DNA of 64,000 nt from Lucifuga dentata. Lineage: Eukaryota; Chordata; Actinopteri; Ophidiiformes; Bythitidae. A program made the translations under genes and the position numbers. The first letter of the stretch is position 1, and the number at the start of each line of letters is the position of its first letter. Shown one piece after another: positions 11,030 through 24,641 of the stretch. The notes beneath the pieces are model-generated. The model searched no databases. It was not told the DNA's origin and saw only the letters and a program-made list of their open reading frames with translations. The stretch spans positions 254,014 to 318,013 of the forward strand of contig VXCM01000908.1 in NCBI GenBank assembly GCA_014773175.1, written 5' to 3'.

Positions 11030-14000
11030 CGTTCAGGCAAACACATGCATCCATGACACAGATGCTAATATATGATGTGTCCAAAAGAAACGATGAAAAC
11101 AACTCAACATCCATTTTAAACCCAATCCATGTCCCATTTTAAGACTTGCGATCAAGACATTCGATCATCTCTTGTACAGTGTCACCTAGTGAAAGTGCTG
11201 AATAAGACTGGAGTGTAGTTCAATGTTATGAAGACGTTAAACACATGTCTTGGATCCCTCTGTTTGTCTTGGATGGCTAAGCTTCTGCTATGGACACTGT
11301 GCAGATCATGCAGCATTGCCAGGGTCAGCGGGGGCATACACACAACCCGAGGCTCAGTGGTGCTGTTGCTGACGTAACTGTTTCTGGGTCTGGAGCCAGT
11401 GGCTGGTAACAGTGTGACCCAACAATGAAGTGACCCAACAATAAGCTCTTAGACCAACATAGACCAACAATAAGAGCTGTACAATAAGAGCTATGCGCTG
11501 TCTAATTTATCAGTACTCGCTGCTGTATATCTATGCTCCAACATCTTTTTGCAGCCTCAGTCATGTGTTACTTCTGTAATACTGTACATATAGCCTGCTT
11601 TGTTTTAGCTTTTTATAAGAAATTCTATTTGTTCTATCTGTCATTCTTGGTTCTATCTAAATTTGCAAGTCATTTGTGATCATGGGTGAGTCAGTCAGCT
11701 CATACATATGGTGTGCTCTGATTGTGTAGACATTGTTGAAAAAGATGAACTACTTACAGCAATGGGAAATACGATCTGCAGAGTGTATGTCAGCTTCATG
11801 CTTCTATCCACATGCATGTTTTTTATCTGGAAAACAAGACTGACAGTGTTCAACTTAATATTCAGAGCATGAGCAATTAAAGTAACCGCTAACCATTACC
11901 ATGCTGCCCCCAGGCTAATTGCTTATATGTCAATTGTCACGGTTGCTAAATTTTCCACTGAGTTGCAAATTCTGATTAATGGTCTCTTTGTTTGTCATAA
12001 CCTGGATATCAAGTCAGTTTCTGAATATAACCTTTGTTAAAGAATCACCAGAGAACTAGCAAATGATAACTTAATTGCATTTAAGCAGCAGTAATTGCAT
12101 TCATTTAACTTCTTTCTTAACAGCCAGCCTGCTTGTACGCAGACAATCATAGCAGACTGTCTATCAATAAATCAGGCCCACAAAGTGAAAAATGTCAAAA
12201 CACTATTTGTTCAGTGCAATTGCTGCCAGGACAGGAAACCAAAGTGAAGCTTTTGCTCAAACTATAAAAAACCTCAGATATCCAGCCAGAAATGTTGTTG
12301 CCAATTGTCACCCTTTCACAATCAGATTACTCTGCTGTCTGACGCTCAACAGCTAGGCTGCCCTGCCTTTTCTCTCTATGTGAACTTTGACACTGCAGTT
12401 AACTCCATCCAATTTGATTTTTGTCCTGATGCACTTTTTTTTTTTAGGTTTGCAAGACTTATCATTGTGTTCTGCAGAGGAAAGGTTAGTTGTTTTAAAA
12501 GTGAATTTCACTTGTTTACAATGACCCAGTGACACAATGTCAATCATTAGAACGTGGTTAAAAGGTGAAGTGAGATGACCAGCTTTTTCAATGCTTGTTT
12601 GTGAGGAAAGAAGTGCAAGTTTGACAGTCTTATTTTGGTAAATTATTTCTGTTTCGCAATGACTCAGAAAAGAGGTAAATATTATAAGGTTAAAGGAATA
12701 GTTCAATGAATTCAATGACCAATGAGGAAACATTGTGATGACAGTATATATCCCCTCATGTTAGTCACTGGTGAAGTTTGTATATCAGTATGACTGAGTT
12801 TCACAACCTTCTTCAAAACAACTTTAGTGTCAGGGTCAACAAAGACCAAAAAAAAAAAAAAAAAAAAAAAAATTGCTCCACTCATATAATATAAATCAAG
12901 TGATCTTACATTATTGCTATAAAAGTCCAATATTGCTACATTATAAGAATGTAATATTTTGTAATATTCTTCTGCTCCTCGCCAGTCATCTCCAGTAACA
13001 ACCAGATGCTGCCTAAAGCTGTTACTTGAACATTACAAAAATAAGTTTGTACAAATAGGAAACCAAATTTGTTCATGATACCTAAGGTGCCAATATTTGG
13101 AAACCTTAACGACAAAGCTGTACGAGATTACCTGCTTTATATTTCAGTACACTGATATACAAACTTTAGTTGACTGACATGAGAGTGACTGAATCCTGAC
13201 AAAGATCTTCCTCATGTAGAATAAGGCTTTAGAGTTGCCTCTTCCACTTGTTTAATCATCCATTATATCACATTATTACCTCAAAAAATACTGCAGGAAA
13301 TAACTTTTTAATGACTGGAACCATGACTGATATTAGGTACAATGTATACCCATTCTGAATAATGAAGAACACCTGATCCTTCTAAGCACTGAACAAAAAT
13401 ATATTACTTTCCCATCAAATAAGTAATAAGTACATCTATATTTGTTTAAAATTTGTAAATCTGTTTCTGTAAATATAAATATGACTGACATTGGTACACA
13501 TGAGTTAATGCCTATGTGTTAATGTCTCTGTTTATTTACGTAAAGGCAAAATGAAAGAATATTAGATATTGCACATAATCACAAATAGTGTGTTTGAATG
13601 CACAAGTAAGCACAAAAACGCACACTACAAAGACACAGGAAACTACAATGACAACAGGAGAATTATTTACGCAGGTGTAAAAGTCTGATTTGAGTTCTGA
13701 TTTCCTGTTTGTGAATTAAATGTGTGACAAAATGTTCTGTCTGTCAATTTATAACTAAGCAAATGAACAATGTAATAACAACATATATCCAGGCATGAAC
13801 TTCCTGCATGCACAGGCACAGAAACATATATGTAGACATGTTAAACATAAGGCTTTACCATTGCTTATTAATGTTTTGCAAAGGTTGGGAATGGATTATG
13901 GTGCATTCACAAGCTAACACCTGATTAGTGAAGTCATTTCCTGAAAACCTTTACATCTACACTTGCATAATGTGCATGAATGCACAAGCAAGCACAAAAA

Positions 14001-15029
14001 CGCACAGAAATGGTTCAGAAATGCATTACTTCTTAGCCAAGCGCTCAAATTAATTCAAGCACTAAATTGAATTTAAATTTTTAGGATTTCCTGTGAAAAA
14101 AAAAAAATCAAATAGAGAGCAGCAGAGGTGTATGCAATGGAAATATTAATAACTGATGGGGAGATTGTTATTATGATAGAAGAATTAGTATTGTACAGTA
14201 GATTAGAAAACATTTCCTGTTGAGCAGTGTTTGTACAGTATGTCACAATTCTTAACCGAACGCTCAGATGCACTCAGCATGTGTCTGAGTCAGAACGTCT
14301 GAGTCAGAACAGCTAATCAATAAATTCATATTGGTTTCCCAAGGAGTCTGCTTAAAAGCTGAGTGTAAGAGAATGGACCTGTAACATCCAGGGCTTAATA
14401 CTGAGACATGATGGCCTGCAGCTTGATATTTTAAACATCACTGCATTTTAAAATTAGAAAATAATCAAATTGCTTTTTCAAGTAGTACTTTTTCAGATGG
14501 CCTCAGGATTTCACTGGTGCGAGTGTTTCAAGCTTTCTGCAGGAACTTTTCATGTAATTTTATGAATCAGTTTTTCTCTTATTTTTTCACATCTGTCTCC
14601 AGAACTGGACTGGCCAGCATATAGTATTTATTTAAATATTTACAGTAACACTGAGCAGCAATGCGCTACATACACTAAAATCAGCATTCGAAAGTTCTAA
14701 TGTGCAAGTCTGCAAGTCTCAGGATTTCATGCCAAGTACCAGTTGGTGATGTATTGACATGCTGCAAAGAGCACTACTGAGCACTATTGATGCATGAGAG
14801 AGTTGCTGTGTGAATAATGAACAAATGCCTGCACAACAATAACAACCTTTATGTTGACAGTTCACTTCCTCCTTTCTACTCTTTCTCTCCCTCTGTCTAT
14901 CTTAGGTTGTCTGTTGCAGATTTACAGTAAGTATATTCTATTTCTATATTATCCTGACAGATTTTCATGCATTATGGTTAATATAAGGCAATATTTCAGC
15001 AAATATTTTAACACAAATTAAAATATAAA

Positions 15030-15074
<45 letters not shown>

Positions 15075-16365
15075 GTATGAGCACAACATAAAACAAGTTA
15101 CTGACACCCGCCCATGGTACACAGTTGCGACAAAAGGGAATAATTCAAACAAAAATTGAATTCTTAATTAAAAGAGAATCATATTTACAGCGTTTCTTAA
15201 TGAAGCCTGTTTTATTTATGAATAATCTGCTACAATAATAGAATTTCCATAGTTTTGCTGAATTTTCCAGTGACATCTGCCAAACTACCATGGGGTGCTT
15301 CAGCTGCCACTGACGGTAATCGTACCATAGTATGAGAACTCCTGTATTTACAAGCCTGCATCAATGTTTGCATAAATGTTTACCTTGATCTTGATTAAAT
15401 ATGGTTCACTGACACTGAAACATGGTCATGCAACACAATGGATGCTCTTTGTCATGCTATACAGATGTACATACACTTTTAGTTGAACCAAGGTCAGCAA
15501 TCACAATCACAGTATCCATATATATGGATTTGATGGAGAACACAAGAGCTCTTCAACCCCAGCAGTGTCCATCTACAGCCAGAAGTGGCTGCCACTGAAG
15601 AACCCTTTCATGGAAGAGCAGAATCCAAGACAGTCCATAACAATCCACTTACAGAGCTCCTCTGTACTAAGCAGGAAATGAGAACAAAATAAAGGCTATC
15701 AAATGATGTTTGATTGTACATGAAGGTTTGATGATAGCATGTAAGCAATGCTCTGAGGATCAAGACATGAGAGAGTAATCATGCATATGAATACATGAGA
15801 TGGAATAACTAAGTACATTGACTTAGTTATTGCATTTGGTTAAGTCTTGTACTTTTTACTCACTATGATGAATGGATGGCTGTAGATTGTAATTATTGTC
15901 CATATTAAAACTTTAAATTCAATGTGAGAGAAACTCATAAAATATTGCTGTTGTTGAGAAAAAAAAAACACGTCCTACAAATTTTTGACATTATCTTAAT
16001 ACTTTTAGAACGGAAAAGAGGCCAGAGAATCTATTCAAGTATATAATTTTCCAAATTACCTGAAAGCATGAAAAATCTAAATTGGGTGAAAATAAAATTG
16101 CAGTTTTGGGGGTGAAATATGTTGCATCTTCAATTTTAAGGTTTTTATTATTTCATTCCAAAAATTTTTATTATTTCTTTCCAAATTCTCAAAATTGGAG
16201 ATGTGAGAGTTTGCATTGTCAAATGAATACCTCATATCTTCACTTGGGGAACAGCCATTATTGATGTATTTTTAACATGTACTGTATGAGATACATGTTA
16301 ATGTATCAATAATAACTCTGATAGTGACTTTTCTTCACAATAACTACTAATTCAATACAGTACAT
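11030..16365. other. Convergent intergenic region (prlhr 3' UTR side)
   Basis: No coding exon seen. Short degenerate repeats of a CCAACAATAAG-type unit lie at about 11420-11490. A (TC)n tract lies at 15032-15072 and poly-A at about 12848-12872. The prlhr-like transcript must end here, but I could not single out its poly(A) site; an AATAAA near 12170 is one candidate. Confidence 0.5.
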
Positions 16366-16382
16366 TTTATTTTTATTTTATT
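16366..16382 (-). terminator. Clustered poly(A) signals for the gpr132-like gene
   Basis: On the minus strand three overlapping AATAAA hexamers occur about 205-220 nt after the stop codon, a position typical for a short 3' UTR. The motif is visible; its use is inferred. Confidence 0.45.
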
Positions 16383-16586
16383 TGCATTGAGTTAAGTAAA
16401 ATTTGGAACTCCGACTCGGGACAATTAGTAGATGATTTTTCCATTATGGCGTTCACTTAAGTCAAATTATTTAAGTACTTATTCCACCACTGCTGTATAT
16501 GCACATATACGCACATATACACACAAACACACACATGCACACAGAGACGTGCACCCACATACAGTATATACTGTATATCTTACTTT

Positions 16587-17648
16587 TTATATTAAATTTG
16601 TGTTACGATTTGCTCTGCTACATGCAGGCAGAGCACAGTCCTGCTGTGCCTGTGTGCTTGTATGTCTCCTCCAACACAGTCTCACTTCCTCCTGGACTCC
16701 ATTACTGACCAGCACGTAAAGTACAGGGTCCACCACACAGTTCAGACTAGACAGAGCCAGTGTGCATGAGAAGTAGAAGTGAGTAGTTTGTTCGAACCTG
16801 CAATAACTTCCAAGAGCATCGGTATTGTCACTGCTGTAGAAAGCTAGTGAACGTGCTAGCAGCAGAAGGTGGTACGGAGCAAAACAAATGGAGAAGATAC
16901 CAATCACCCCAAAGGAGAGCAGGCGGACTTTTCTCTTAGCTTGGCTACTTAGACCAGGACTCTGGCCCACGGTGGCCAAAACCTTCCAATAGCTTATCCC
17001 CAACACCAGCAGGGGCAGCAGAAAGCCAATGCCCACTCTCACCAGATTGAACAAGGCCACGGGCCTCTGCATGGGGTATGTCTCATAGCAACGGTCACTG
17101 TTGTTTTTGTCATCATGGGCATCTGCGAGATTGTCATAAACCAGCACCATGATGTGCAACGCCACCACCACAACATAAACACAGATGCACTGGGCCCAGG
17201 TGCAACGTGAGCTGCGGTGAATTTTGGAGCGCAGTGGGAAAGTGACCACCAGGCAGCGGTCCACCGAGATACAGCAGAGTAAGAAAATGCTGCTGTACAT
17301 GTTGGAGTAGTAGATGAAGCCAACTATGCTGCAAGACGTAGCACCCAGCTTCCACTGGTGGTCCTGGTGGTAATAATTGATCCAAAGGGGAATAGTGAAG
17401 AGGAAAAGCAAGTCAGAGAGGGACAGGTTGAGGAGAAAGATGCCCAGAACATTTTGTTTCCGTACTTGTTGTAAGATGGGGCCCAGGGTGAGGACATTAA
17501 AGATCAAACCAAAGATAAATGCCATAATGTACACGGCCATCAGGAAGTCGCTGATGGAGCTCTTGCCAATTTTCACACATATTGGAGTCAAGTTTGCAGT
17601 TGGTACTTGGGAGTTTGTAGCTGGTGTGGCTGTGAAGTTCATCATCAT
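16587..17648 (-). CDS. gpr132: GPR132 (G2A)-like receptor, single coding exon
   Basis: Class A GPCR of the GPR4/GPR65/GPR68/GPR132 proton- and lipid-sensing group, acting at the plasma membrane, in other vertebrates mainly of immune cells. Seven helices are visible. The TM1-2 segment ending QQVRKQNVLGIFLL, the third-loop GLSSQAKRKV, FAPYHLLLL in TM6, and DPVLYVLV followed by QEEV fit GPR132 better than GPR4 or GPR65. The TM3 end reads DRC rather than DRY, a variant in a position that often varies in this subfamily. NFT and NLT sequons lie in the N-terminus. I place the start at the first of three consecutive ATGs (17646-17648), giving 353 aa. The frame stays open upstream to a splice acceptor (TTCTTACAG, exon from 17683) but has no ATG there. 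The longer reading seen at 17666 starts at GTG and is not a eukaryotic start. The gene is tail to tail with the prlhr-like gene. Confidence 0.8.
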   Translation of the reverse strand: MMMNFTATPATNSQVPTANLTPICVKIGKSSISDFLMAVYIMAFIFGLIFNVLTLGPILQQVRKQNVLGIFLLNLSLSDLLFLFTIPLWINYYHQDHQWKLGATSCSIVGFIYYSNMYSSIFLLCCISVDRCLVVTFPLRSKIHRSSRCTWAQCICVYVVVVALHIMVLVYDNLADAHDDKNNSDRCYETYPMQRPVALFNLVRVGIGFLLPLLVLGISYWKVLATVGQSPGLSSQAKRKVRLLSFGVIGIFSICFAPYHLLLLARSLAFYSSDNTDALGSYCRFEQTTHFYFSCTLALSSLNCVVDPVLYVLVSNGVQEEVRLCWRRHTSTQAQQDCALPACSRANRNTNLI

Positions 17649-17683
17649 CCCAGATCTGTTTGTCACTTTCTCAAGTAAATCAC
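17649..17683 (-). other. 5' UTR part of gpr132-like coding exon, with acceptor
   Basis: A strong polypyrimidine tract and TTCTTACAG on the minus strand end at 17684, so the exon begins at 17683. The 35 nt to the first ATG are open in frame but contain no ATG. Confidence 0.55.
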
Positions 17684-19016
17684 CTGTAAGAACAGGAAAA
17701 AAAAAACAGTTTTATATCACCAGTGTGTATCAGGTGACACAGATGAAATGAACTTACTCCTCAGATAGCATAAAACTCTTAGTGCAGCCTTGTACTTTTT
17801 GCATCCCGCTTCCTATTTCGTGGCTCAGTGAGCTCAGGTGATAAAATAATTTGGTTCTCCTCTCAGATATTTTAAATGAGAAATAGTTTGAATCAACATA
17901 GGGATTTGGGTAGCAAGTTTTTCCTCCTCTAGAGATGGTCAAGGCTTAGTCATTCTCCCAAATGATAAAAGTTTGCACCAACGGTTCCAACAGGACTAGA
18001 AATTGCTAAATTCTCTGCTTATTGCCTGAACTGCACTGTACGGAGAAACCACTTCATACATTTTTCCTCTAAATGTCTGAGTTTTATGAAAGCTGAGATC
18101 AACAGGGAACTAATGCATGATGTTAATGCTGCTTTTGCTTTTGTTAGATTGTCTATAAAATGGTTGCACTTATTGCCCTGCATGTCTAAATCTGAGTGGC
18201 AGGCAGGGCATTTGCATTTTACTGCACTTAATATAACCAAAGATTAATTTATGTGTGCGATAATATATCATGATTCTGTGAGGACATAACAACCCAGTCA
18301 GACATAATCAGTTAATATTAACTGAAATGTATTCTTACACAAACTCAGTGACGTGTGTTTAATACATTATTTAACAGCCATTATAAGAACAGGATGAATC
18401 GGAAATGTCACCCATACAACTAAGATTTAAATGTTTACCGAAGTATGGCTTGGAGAATTAATGTAAAATTCATGTGTTCATGAATTTATCAGATTAATTT
18501 CATTGTTGATTCACACTGTAGATGCACGGTCAGACAATTCATCACACAGCTGTGGATGTGATTCCTGTTTGTTAATCCAGAATATTAGTCTGTTTCACTT
18601 CCACTTTAAACAGCAGCACATATCTCCTGAAAGCAACAGACTGATAACGCAGCTAAATATCATCAAAAGATTTTGTGCAGTGGGTAATAATACTGTAAAT
18701 CAACCTTTTTTTTAAAGTTTTTTTTATGTGCAGATTTTAGTTAGGTAATTTCAATTCTGAGTTTTCAGCATGAGGAAATCAAATCTGTGCTCTGTATTTC
18801 TGTGGCTATTTTTCTCTCAAGCTCAGTGGGAATATTTGAGATTTGATTCTTTTTATGTGTTTTCCTGTTGCATCGGCTAAGCCTTGGTCTGTTTATAGGC
18901 ATAAGGAGCACATAATGCCATTATCGACTGGGCAGAAATGGGCTGTCCCATCCAAACTCAATAATGGAAGCCATTTAGACTCAGGCCAGCATACAGCATA
19001 ATGCATTAAGTGTGCC

Positions 19017-19077
<61 letters not shown>

Positions 19078-20018
19078 ATTGATTTACCATGGGTGTAAAT
19101 CAATGGATTTTTCATACAGTTTTAATGTGGGTTGGAAAACTACAGCAAGAGTTGTAAGGGAAAATTCTGTTCATAAATCAGATACATTTTTTGAAATTAT
19201 TCAAATTTAGTCATCAGTCTGGCTGCTCTGACTAAACACAACCTGGTCTTCCCCTCTTACTAACAATAGCTGTACCTACGAATAGTCTGGGCTATTAAAG
19301 TCTTATTCTTCTGCCTCTACTTTTGACATTTAATGTCCTTTTTTTCTCCCACCTGAGATTTCAACTTATTTACATATTCATTTGACATTTAGCCAAGTAC
19401 ATACAAGCTGCTGGCTCACGCCTTTAGTCCTTTCATACATCTGAGCCAACTATGTATTTGTTAATGTTATGAAGCCAGAGTGAGCCGGGCTGTTATTACA
19501 GCCCTGTCACCAATAATGTTTCAGCAATCAAAGCAAAATCAACCATTTCTCTCAAGAGGAAAAGTGCCGTGTGAAAAATATTTTCCACACAAAATTAAAT
19601 TATGCTTCATTTTTTGAATGTTTTACAGTTCACCTCCCTAATATCGGAGGCATTATTTGTTTTCTTGCACATTTCTATGATTTCCACAAATTCTGACTGC
19701 TGCATTATTTTTCTTGTTGTGGTGACCACCAGTGGGGGTAATGCTGAAAACATTCAATCCTGCTGAGAATTAGCCGAGACATCTCTAGCTTATGTCTGCA
19801 TCACTGACTCACTTAGCCTCCAGTGAGCTGTCTTTGCCTTGACAGCATAAAGAAAAGCCAAAAAAGAAAGTATGGTTTTAAAGTAAATTCATATTTTTTC
19901 AGCAAAACATTACAAATACTTAAAAAAATTTAAGCTTTCTGAATGATATGTTTGCTTTTCAGACTTCTTTAAGGCTTCTTTTTAAGACATCCTTAAACCA
20001 GTCTTGATATGTCCTCAC
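17684..20018 (-). other. Probable gpr132 5' intron
   Basis: AT-rich with no coding exon recognised. It contains a long (TG)n tract at 19021-19076. Assignment as an intron depends on the candidate upstream exon at 20019. Confidence 0.35.
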
Positions 20019-20250
20019 CTGCTGTTTCTGGCAAGATGTGTGCCTCGAAGATAAATGATGGCCGTCCAGTGGGTTAAGATCATCAGGCACATTCCATTCT
20101 TACAGAGATCAGCCCAGGATGGTCAGAGGATGAGCTTCAGAAGAGCCTCTTCAGAGCTGTTGTCTTGCAGCCACTTCTCTACACTTCCTCATGTTACCCT
20201 CAAATGATTAGGTCACAAGATAAATATTTACACAAATATCAAACAACTAC
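20019..20250 (-). other. Candidate non-coding first exon of gpr132-like gene
   Basis: Minus-strand sequence ends in ACAGCAG|GTGAGGAC, a near-consensus donor. Joining it to the acceptor at 17683 leaves the frame open only back to an in-frame TAA, without an ATG, which agrees with a purely untranslated exon. The 5' edge is not determined. Inference from splice sites only. Confidence 0.3.
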
Positions 20251-21780
20251 TACAACTACTGTTTGCAACGGGGGGTTTTTCTCAGAGTTTTGCTTCGGTT
20301 GAGACGACTTGCTGATAAGAACCACAACTGAAATGTCAGCTACCCAGAAAAAAAAAAAAAAAAAAANAAAAAAAAAAAAAAAAAACAGCGGAGAGAAGAG
20401 ATGAAATGAAGTACAAAAGGGGAAGACACATGTAGGAGGGAGGCTTGGTTTTGCACACGTGCATGGAAGAAACAGACGTTCAGGGGTGGGGAGAAAGCAG
20501 CGATGGAACAGATATGATGCAGATGTTATTAGTACTGACAGTCATGCATCTTAATACTTTCACAATGTCAGCACTTGACTGCTTTTTAGAAAGCTGAAAC
20601 TCTATGGGCAGAGAACCAGAAAACAGTCAAACCACAGAGCTGATTTCTCAGCTTTAGAGTTTCACATTGGTATGTATTTTCTCATACAAATACACCTGAA
20701 TCAAAACTCCCCAGACTCCTGTTTGAAAAGTCACTTTTTCTCTCTCTCCTCGTCAACTTTCTGCCACGGTCTAAATTACTCTGACACTGAGACCAATCAC
20801 CTATGCCTCAAGAAGACTGAAAGAAGAGGTCATGCTACACTCATTTGGCTGCTGAGGTGGTTAAGAAGTAGCTGAGACTGATTCGCATGTAGTAAGAGTT
20901 GTACCACTGTTACCACTGTTCCAGGCAGTGGTATGCAGGACCTGGTTATCAGAAGCAGTATTTTCACAAGAGCTGCACTGTGTCAGTTAGTATCCAAGGC
21001 TCTTTTAATGTTTACAAAAGGAATCTGAGAATAAGGCTTGCAGCCATTATTCACTCACGTTAATGTGCTGGGTAAACATTTGCACCAGCTGTGGATGTTG
21101 TACATTTTCCTATTAGCAAGAATACCTGTGACTGGATCTTCTGCTGCTCTAAGATAGACATCAGACAGAGTGAATAAAGACACTTAAAAATAGGAAATGC
21201 TTAAAATTTCCCCTTAAACACTTTAAACATAGTAAGGACTTTTACCTTGCTTTACCCGTCCTAAGCGTGAAGGCCGGGTTTCTCAGAATCTGGGCCTGTC
21301 CTGGCTTATATCATGATGAATGGCTGCATCTTAATATTATTTACAGTATGTATCCTGTTAAGGAATTTCCAGGAACTAAAATGGCTGATGACTAAATTTG
21401 GAAAAATGCAAAAGATGGATGTTAGGTATTCGTTTGTGTGTACTTATGGTTATGCATGAATGTTATTACTTAACTTTATAGTTCAGTTTAGAGAACCAAT
21501 TAGACATTAGAAAGTGACAAACTGACAGGTGAGTTTGTCACAGATAAAAGCTTTTTTTTCCCTCAGAAAAAGTACAGACAGATAGACAGATACAATTCTT
21601 TCTGTGCTTGAAGCAACTTACACAATTACATGAAAAACATGATAGCATCACATAAAACACACACATCATAAACAGTGTACCATAATACAAAACGTTCACA
21701 ATTCTTCGTACCAAAAAAAAAAGAAAAAACGCAATTATCATTACACTATTCAGTGGTCCCAAGGGGATTACGAGGCTCTA
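20251..21780. other. Gene-free stretch
   Basis: Contains poly-A with a single N (20367) and otherwise unique-looking AT-rich sequence. It could hold the gpr132-like promoter. No motif strong enough to call. Confidence 0.4.
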
Positions 21781-21781
21781 G

Positions 21782-23400
21782 TAGGTGATTGTACTCACCT
21801 GCTCACTCGATCCCCTACCCACTACTTTGGTTAAAGCCTGCCTGCCCTCACTCGCCCCGACCATAATGACCATAATCAATTCTTCTCTGTCTTCTGCTAC
21901 TGTTTCATTAAAAATCACATCTGTCCACCTATCCTTAAAAAAACATAGTGCAGATTCCTATGCCCTAAATAATTTCCGGCCCATCTCCAATCTTCCATTT
22001 ATCAAAATTCTTGAACGGATGTAGCATCTCAACTTCAGGCCCACTTACACAGCAACAATCTCTTTGAGGCTATTCTGGTTTCTGTCCAAAGCATAGCACT
22101 GGAACAGCCCTTGTTAAAATCACTGACAACCTCCATCTTGCAGCAGACTCTGGCCTATTGACCATTCTCATCCTCCTTGGCCTCAGCGCTGCCTTCGATA
22201 CTATTTCACACTCACTCTTACAATAACGCTTCGCCTACATTAGGGTTAACGGCACTGCTCTTCTCTGGTTCTCATCCTACCTCACCAACCACAAACAGTT
22301 TGTTCAGTTAGGGAATGTCCACTCAGAACCTGTCCCTCCTACCCAGGGTGTTCCTCAGGGGTCAGTGTTGGGGCCACTACCATCATCTACCTCCTTCTCC
22401 TTGTACACATCCTCCGTCATCATGGAATTCTATTTCACTGCTATGCCGATGACACCCAAATGTGTATTTCCACCAAGCACAACATTTCCCTTTCTCCTTT
22501 TGCCCTCACCAGCTGTCTCAAAGACATAAAAACCTGGATGTCCAATAATTTCCTCAAACTCAACAGCAATAAAAGCGAGGTTCTCCTCATTTGTTCAAAA
22601 TCTACATTAATCAAAGCAACCCTCCTCCCCCTTCACCATTTCCATCGATGACTGTCCAGTTCGAATCTCCTCGCAGATAAAAAGTCTTGGCATCATATTC
22701 GACAGCACACTTTCATTCATCCCTCAGATCAACAATATCTCCCGTCCCATATGGTCTTTTTTCACCTTTGGAACATCGTAAGACTCCGCCCATCCCTCTC
22801 TCAGTGCAGCACCCAAGGTATTCACGCCCTGGTCACCTCCCGTATCGACTGCTGCACTGCCATTCTCTCTGGTCTTCCCAATAAACTTCTTCATCGGCTC
22901 CAAATCATACAGAACTCTGCTGCCAGGATCATCACCCGCACCAAATCATCCGACCACATCACCCCCACCCTCATCCAGCTTCACTGGCTTCCTGTTCTAC
23001 AACGAATTAACAACAAAATTGTACTGCTGACTTTCAAAGCCCTCCATAATCTGGCCCCTCCATACCTCTCTGATCTCCTCCATACTTACACCCCCTCCCA
23101 TTCTCTGCAATCCTCCTCAGCTGTCCTAGTTTCAGTTCTAGCTTTAGACTCAGCACCATGGATGCCAGATCTTTCAGCTGCTCTGCACCCAGACTCTGGA
23201 ACTCACTTCCACTACACATCTGTCAGCTGGACTCCATCACAACACTTTAAATAGCAAAGTAAAACATACCTTTTCAAACTAGCCTATGCTCACTAAATTA
23301 TATGTATTTTATTATCCTGTACTGTTTTGTTTTAAATGTTTTTGATTTTGCTGTTTTTGATTTTACTGTAAGGTGTGTCCTTGAGTGCCATTATTATATA
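21782..23400 (+). pseudogene. Decayed L2-clade LINE, ORF2 reverse transcriptase and 3' tail
   Basis: Several frames together read as an L2-type non-LTR reverse transcriptase. Landmarks are LDPLPTTLVKACLP, NNFRPISNLPF, a conceptual ADSGLLTILILLGLSAAFDT region, VPPTQGVPQGSVLGP, YADDTQMC, KTWMSNNFLKLNSNKSEVLL, and the C-terminal block [21 protein letters not shown] with LHWLPV. Stop codons and frameshifts break it throughout. The end carries a TGTAAGGTGTGTCCTTGAGTG sequence near 23367, the usual L2 3' terminus in fish. It is 5'-truncated: no endonuclease domain was seen. Confidence 0.85.
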
Positions 23401-24641
23401 TTCCACTTCTGCTTTGAGCACAGCAAAAACTGTTTAAACATTAATGACTTTACAAGGAACTCAGAAAATTGTAGCATTTGTGCAGTAACAGTTCATTTAC
23501 TACACATGGATCTGAGTTTTGGTGTTATCATTTTACTTACTTCTAAATACTCGCAAAGATAATGTAATGTTTCAGCCCTTTATGTTACATTGTGAGCCAA
23601 CAGCAACTACACAACAGCAGCATAAAACTATATGGCAATTATTACATCTTCCTTAGGATGTTGCAAGCAAGTAGCTGCTATTCTAAGCCTCTCTGTGTTC
23701 TATATGCGTTTGAGTGCCTGTACTAGGGGGATTAACTGACCAAATTAAAATTCCCTTCTTCTTCTGTTTATGCACGTTGGCTTTACACCTGGCAAACAGA
23801 ATTGCTCTGAAATTGTCTTTAATTTAAAATGTTTTTATATACATTTGACATTTTTTTTCATAATGCATTATGCCTGAGTGCATATGGAAAAATGGAGCAG
23901 CTGAAATAGGTTTTTAATGGATATAATTATCAAACTAAAGGTTATTTTTCTGCAATCAGAATGGTTGATGAGCAGAAGGTGCAATCAGAATTAATTATGT
24001 CTATTTGCAAACAAAAACTGCAAACAGACAGAAAGACAGATAAAGTCAGATAAAGAGACACTATTCATTTAGTCTTGGTTGGCATCCTCTTGAGCACACA
24101 TCCATTTAAAGTTTGATTAAAATAATTTTTTTCAGAATAGCCTTTATTGAAAGAGATCACTTTTCCACAAATCTAAATTAAATTTCTTCTGCCGAGTAAA
24201 ATCAAATGGATTAAGATGTGTGTCTTCTCAACCCAATCAGAGCTACAGTATTTAACAACAAACTCCACCGAAGACAAAAAGAAATGAGCACTGGGAGGTC
24301 TCAGAGGTTTAGATGAGAAAACACTTCCTGCGGAAAAAAAGTAATCAGTAGTTCTTTATGTGTGAGTTTCATGCTGGCAGCTTTGATAATTTAACACAAC
24401 TTCAATGTTGCTGAAGTAGTTCAGTGTTGTTGAGTTCATCCAGAATGTGTACAAGACAGGTAATAGGTTTGTTCTATGAAAACACTAATCTGAATGAATG
24501 CATTTGTTTCTATAAAAATGCTGCAGTCCTTAGTAAATATTCATTTAACAGTCTGTAATAATCCATTACATCTATACAGTAGTTTTATCAAAGAAGCATT
24601 CAAGGTATTCAGTAAGAAACTGAATGCTGAACTCATTCTCC
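23401..24641. other. Gene-free stretch
   Basis: AT-rich DNA between the L2 relic and the first foldback MITE copy. I see no exon, RNA gene or repeat terminus. Confidence 0.4.

Noticed and set aside
17039..17385. Extra minus-strand frames within the gpr132-like exon
   Set aside because: Shadow frames of the receptor coding sequence with no family resemblance.
17649..17666. Longer gpr132-like start at 17666
   Set aside because: The codon is GTG, and the first ATG is at 17648; no ATG lies between the splice acceptor and that point.
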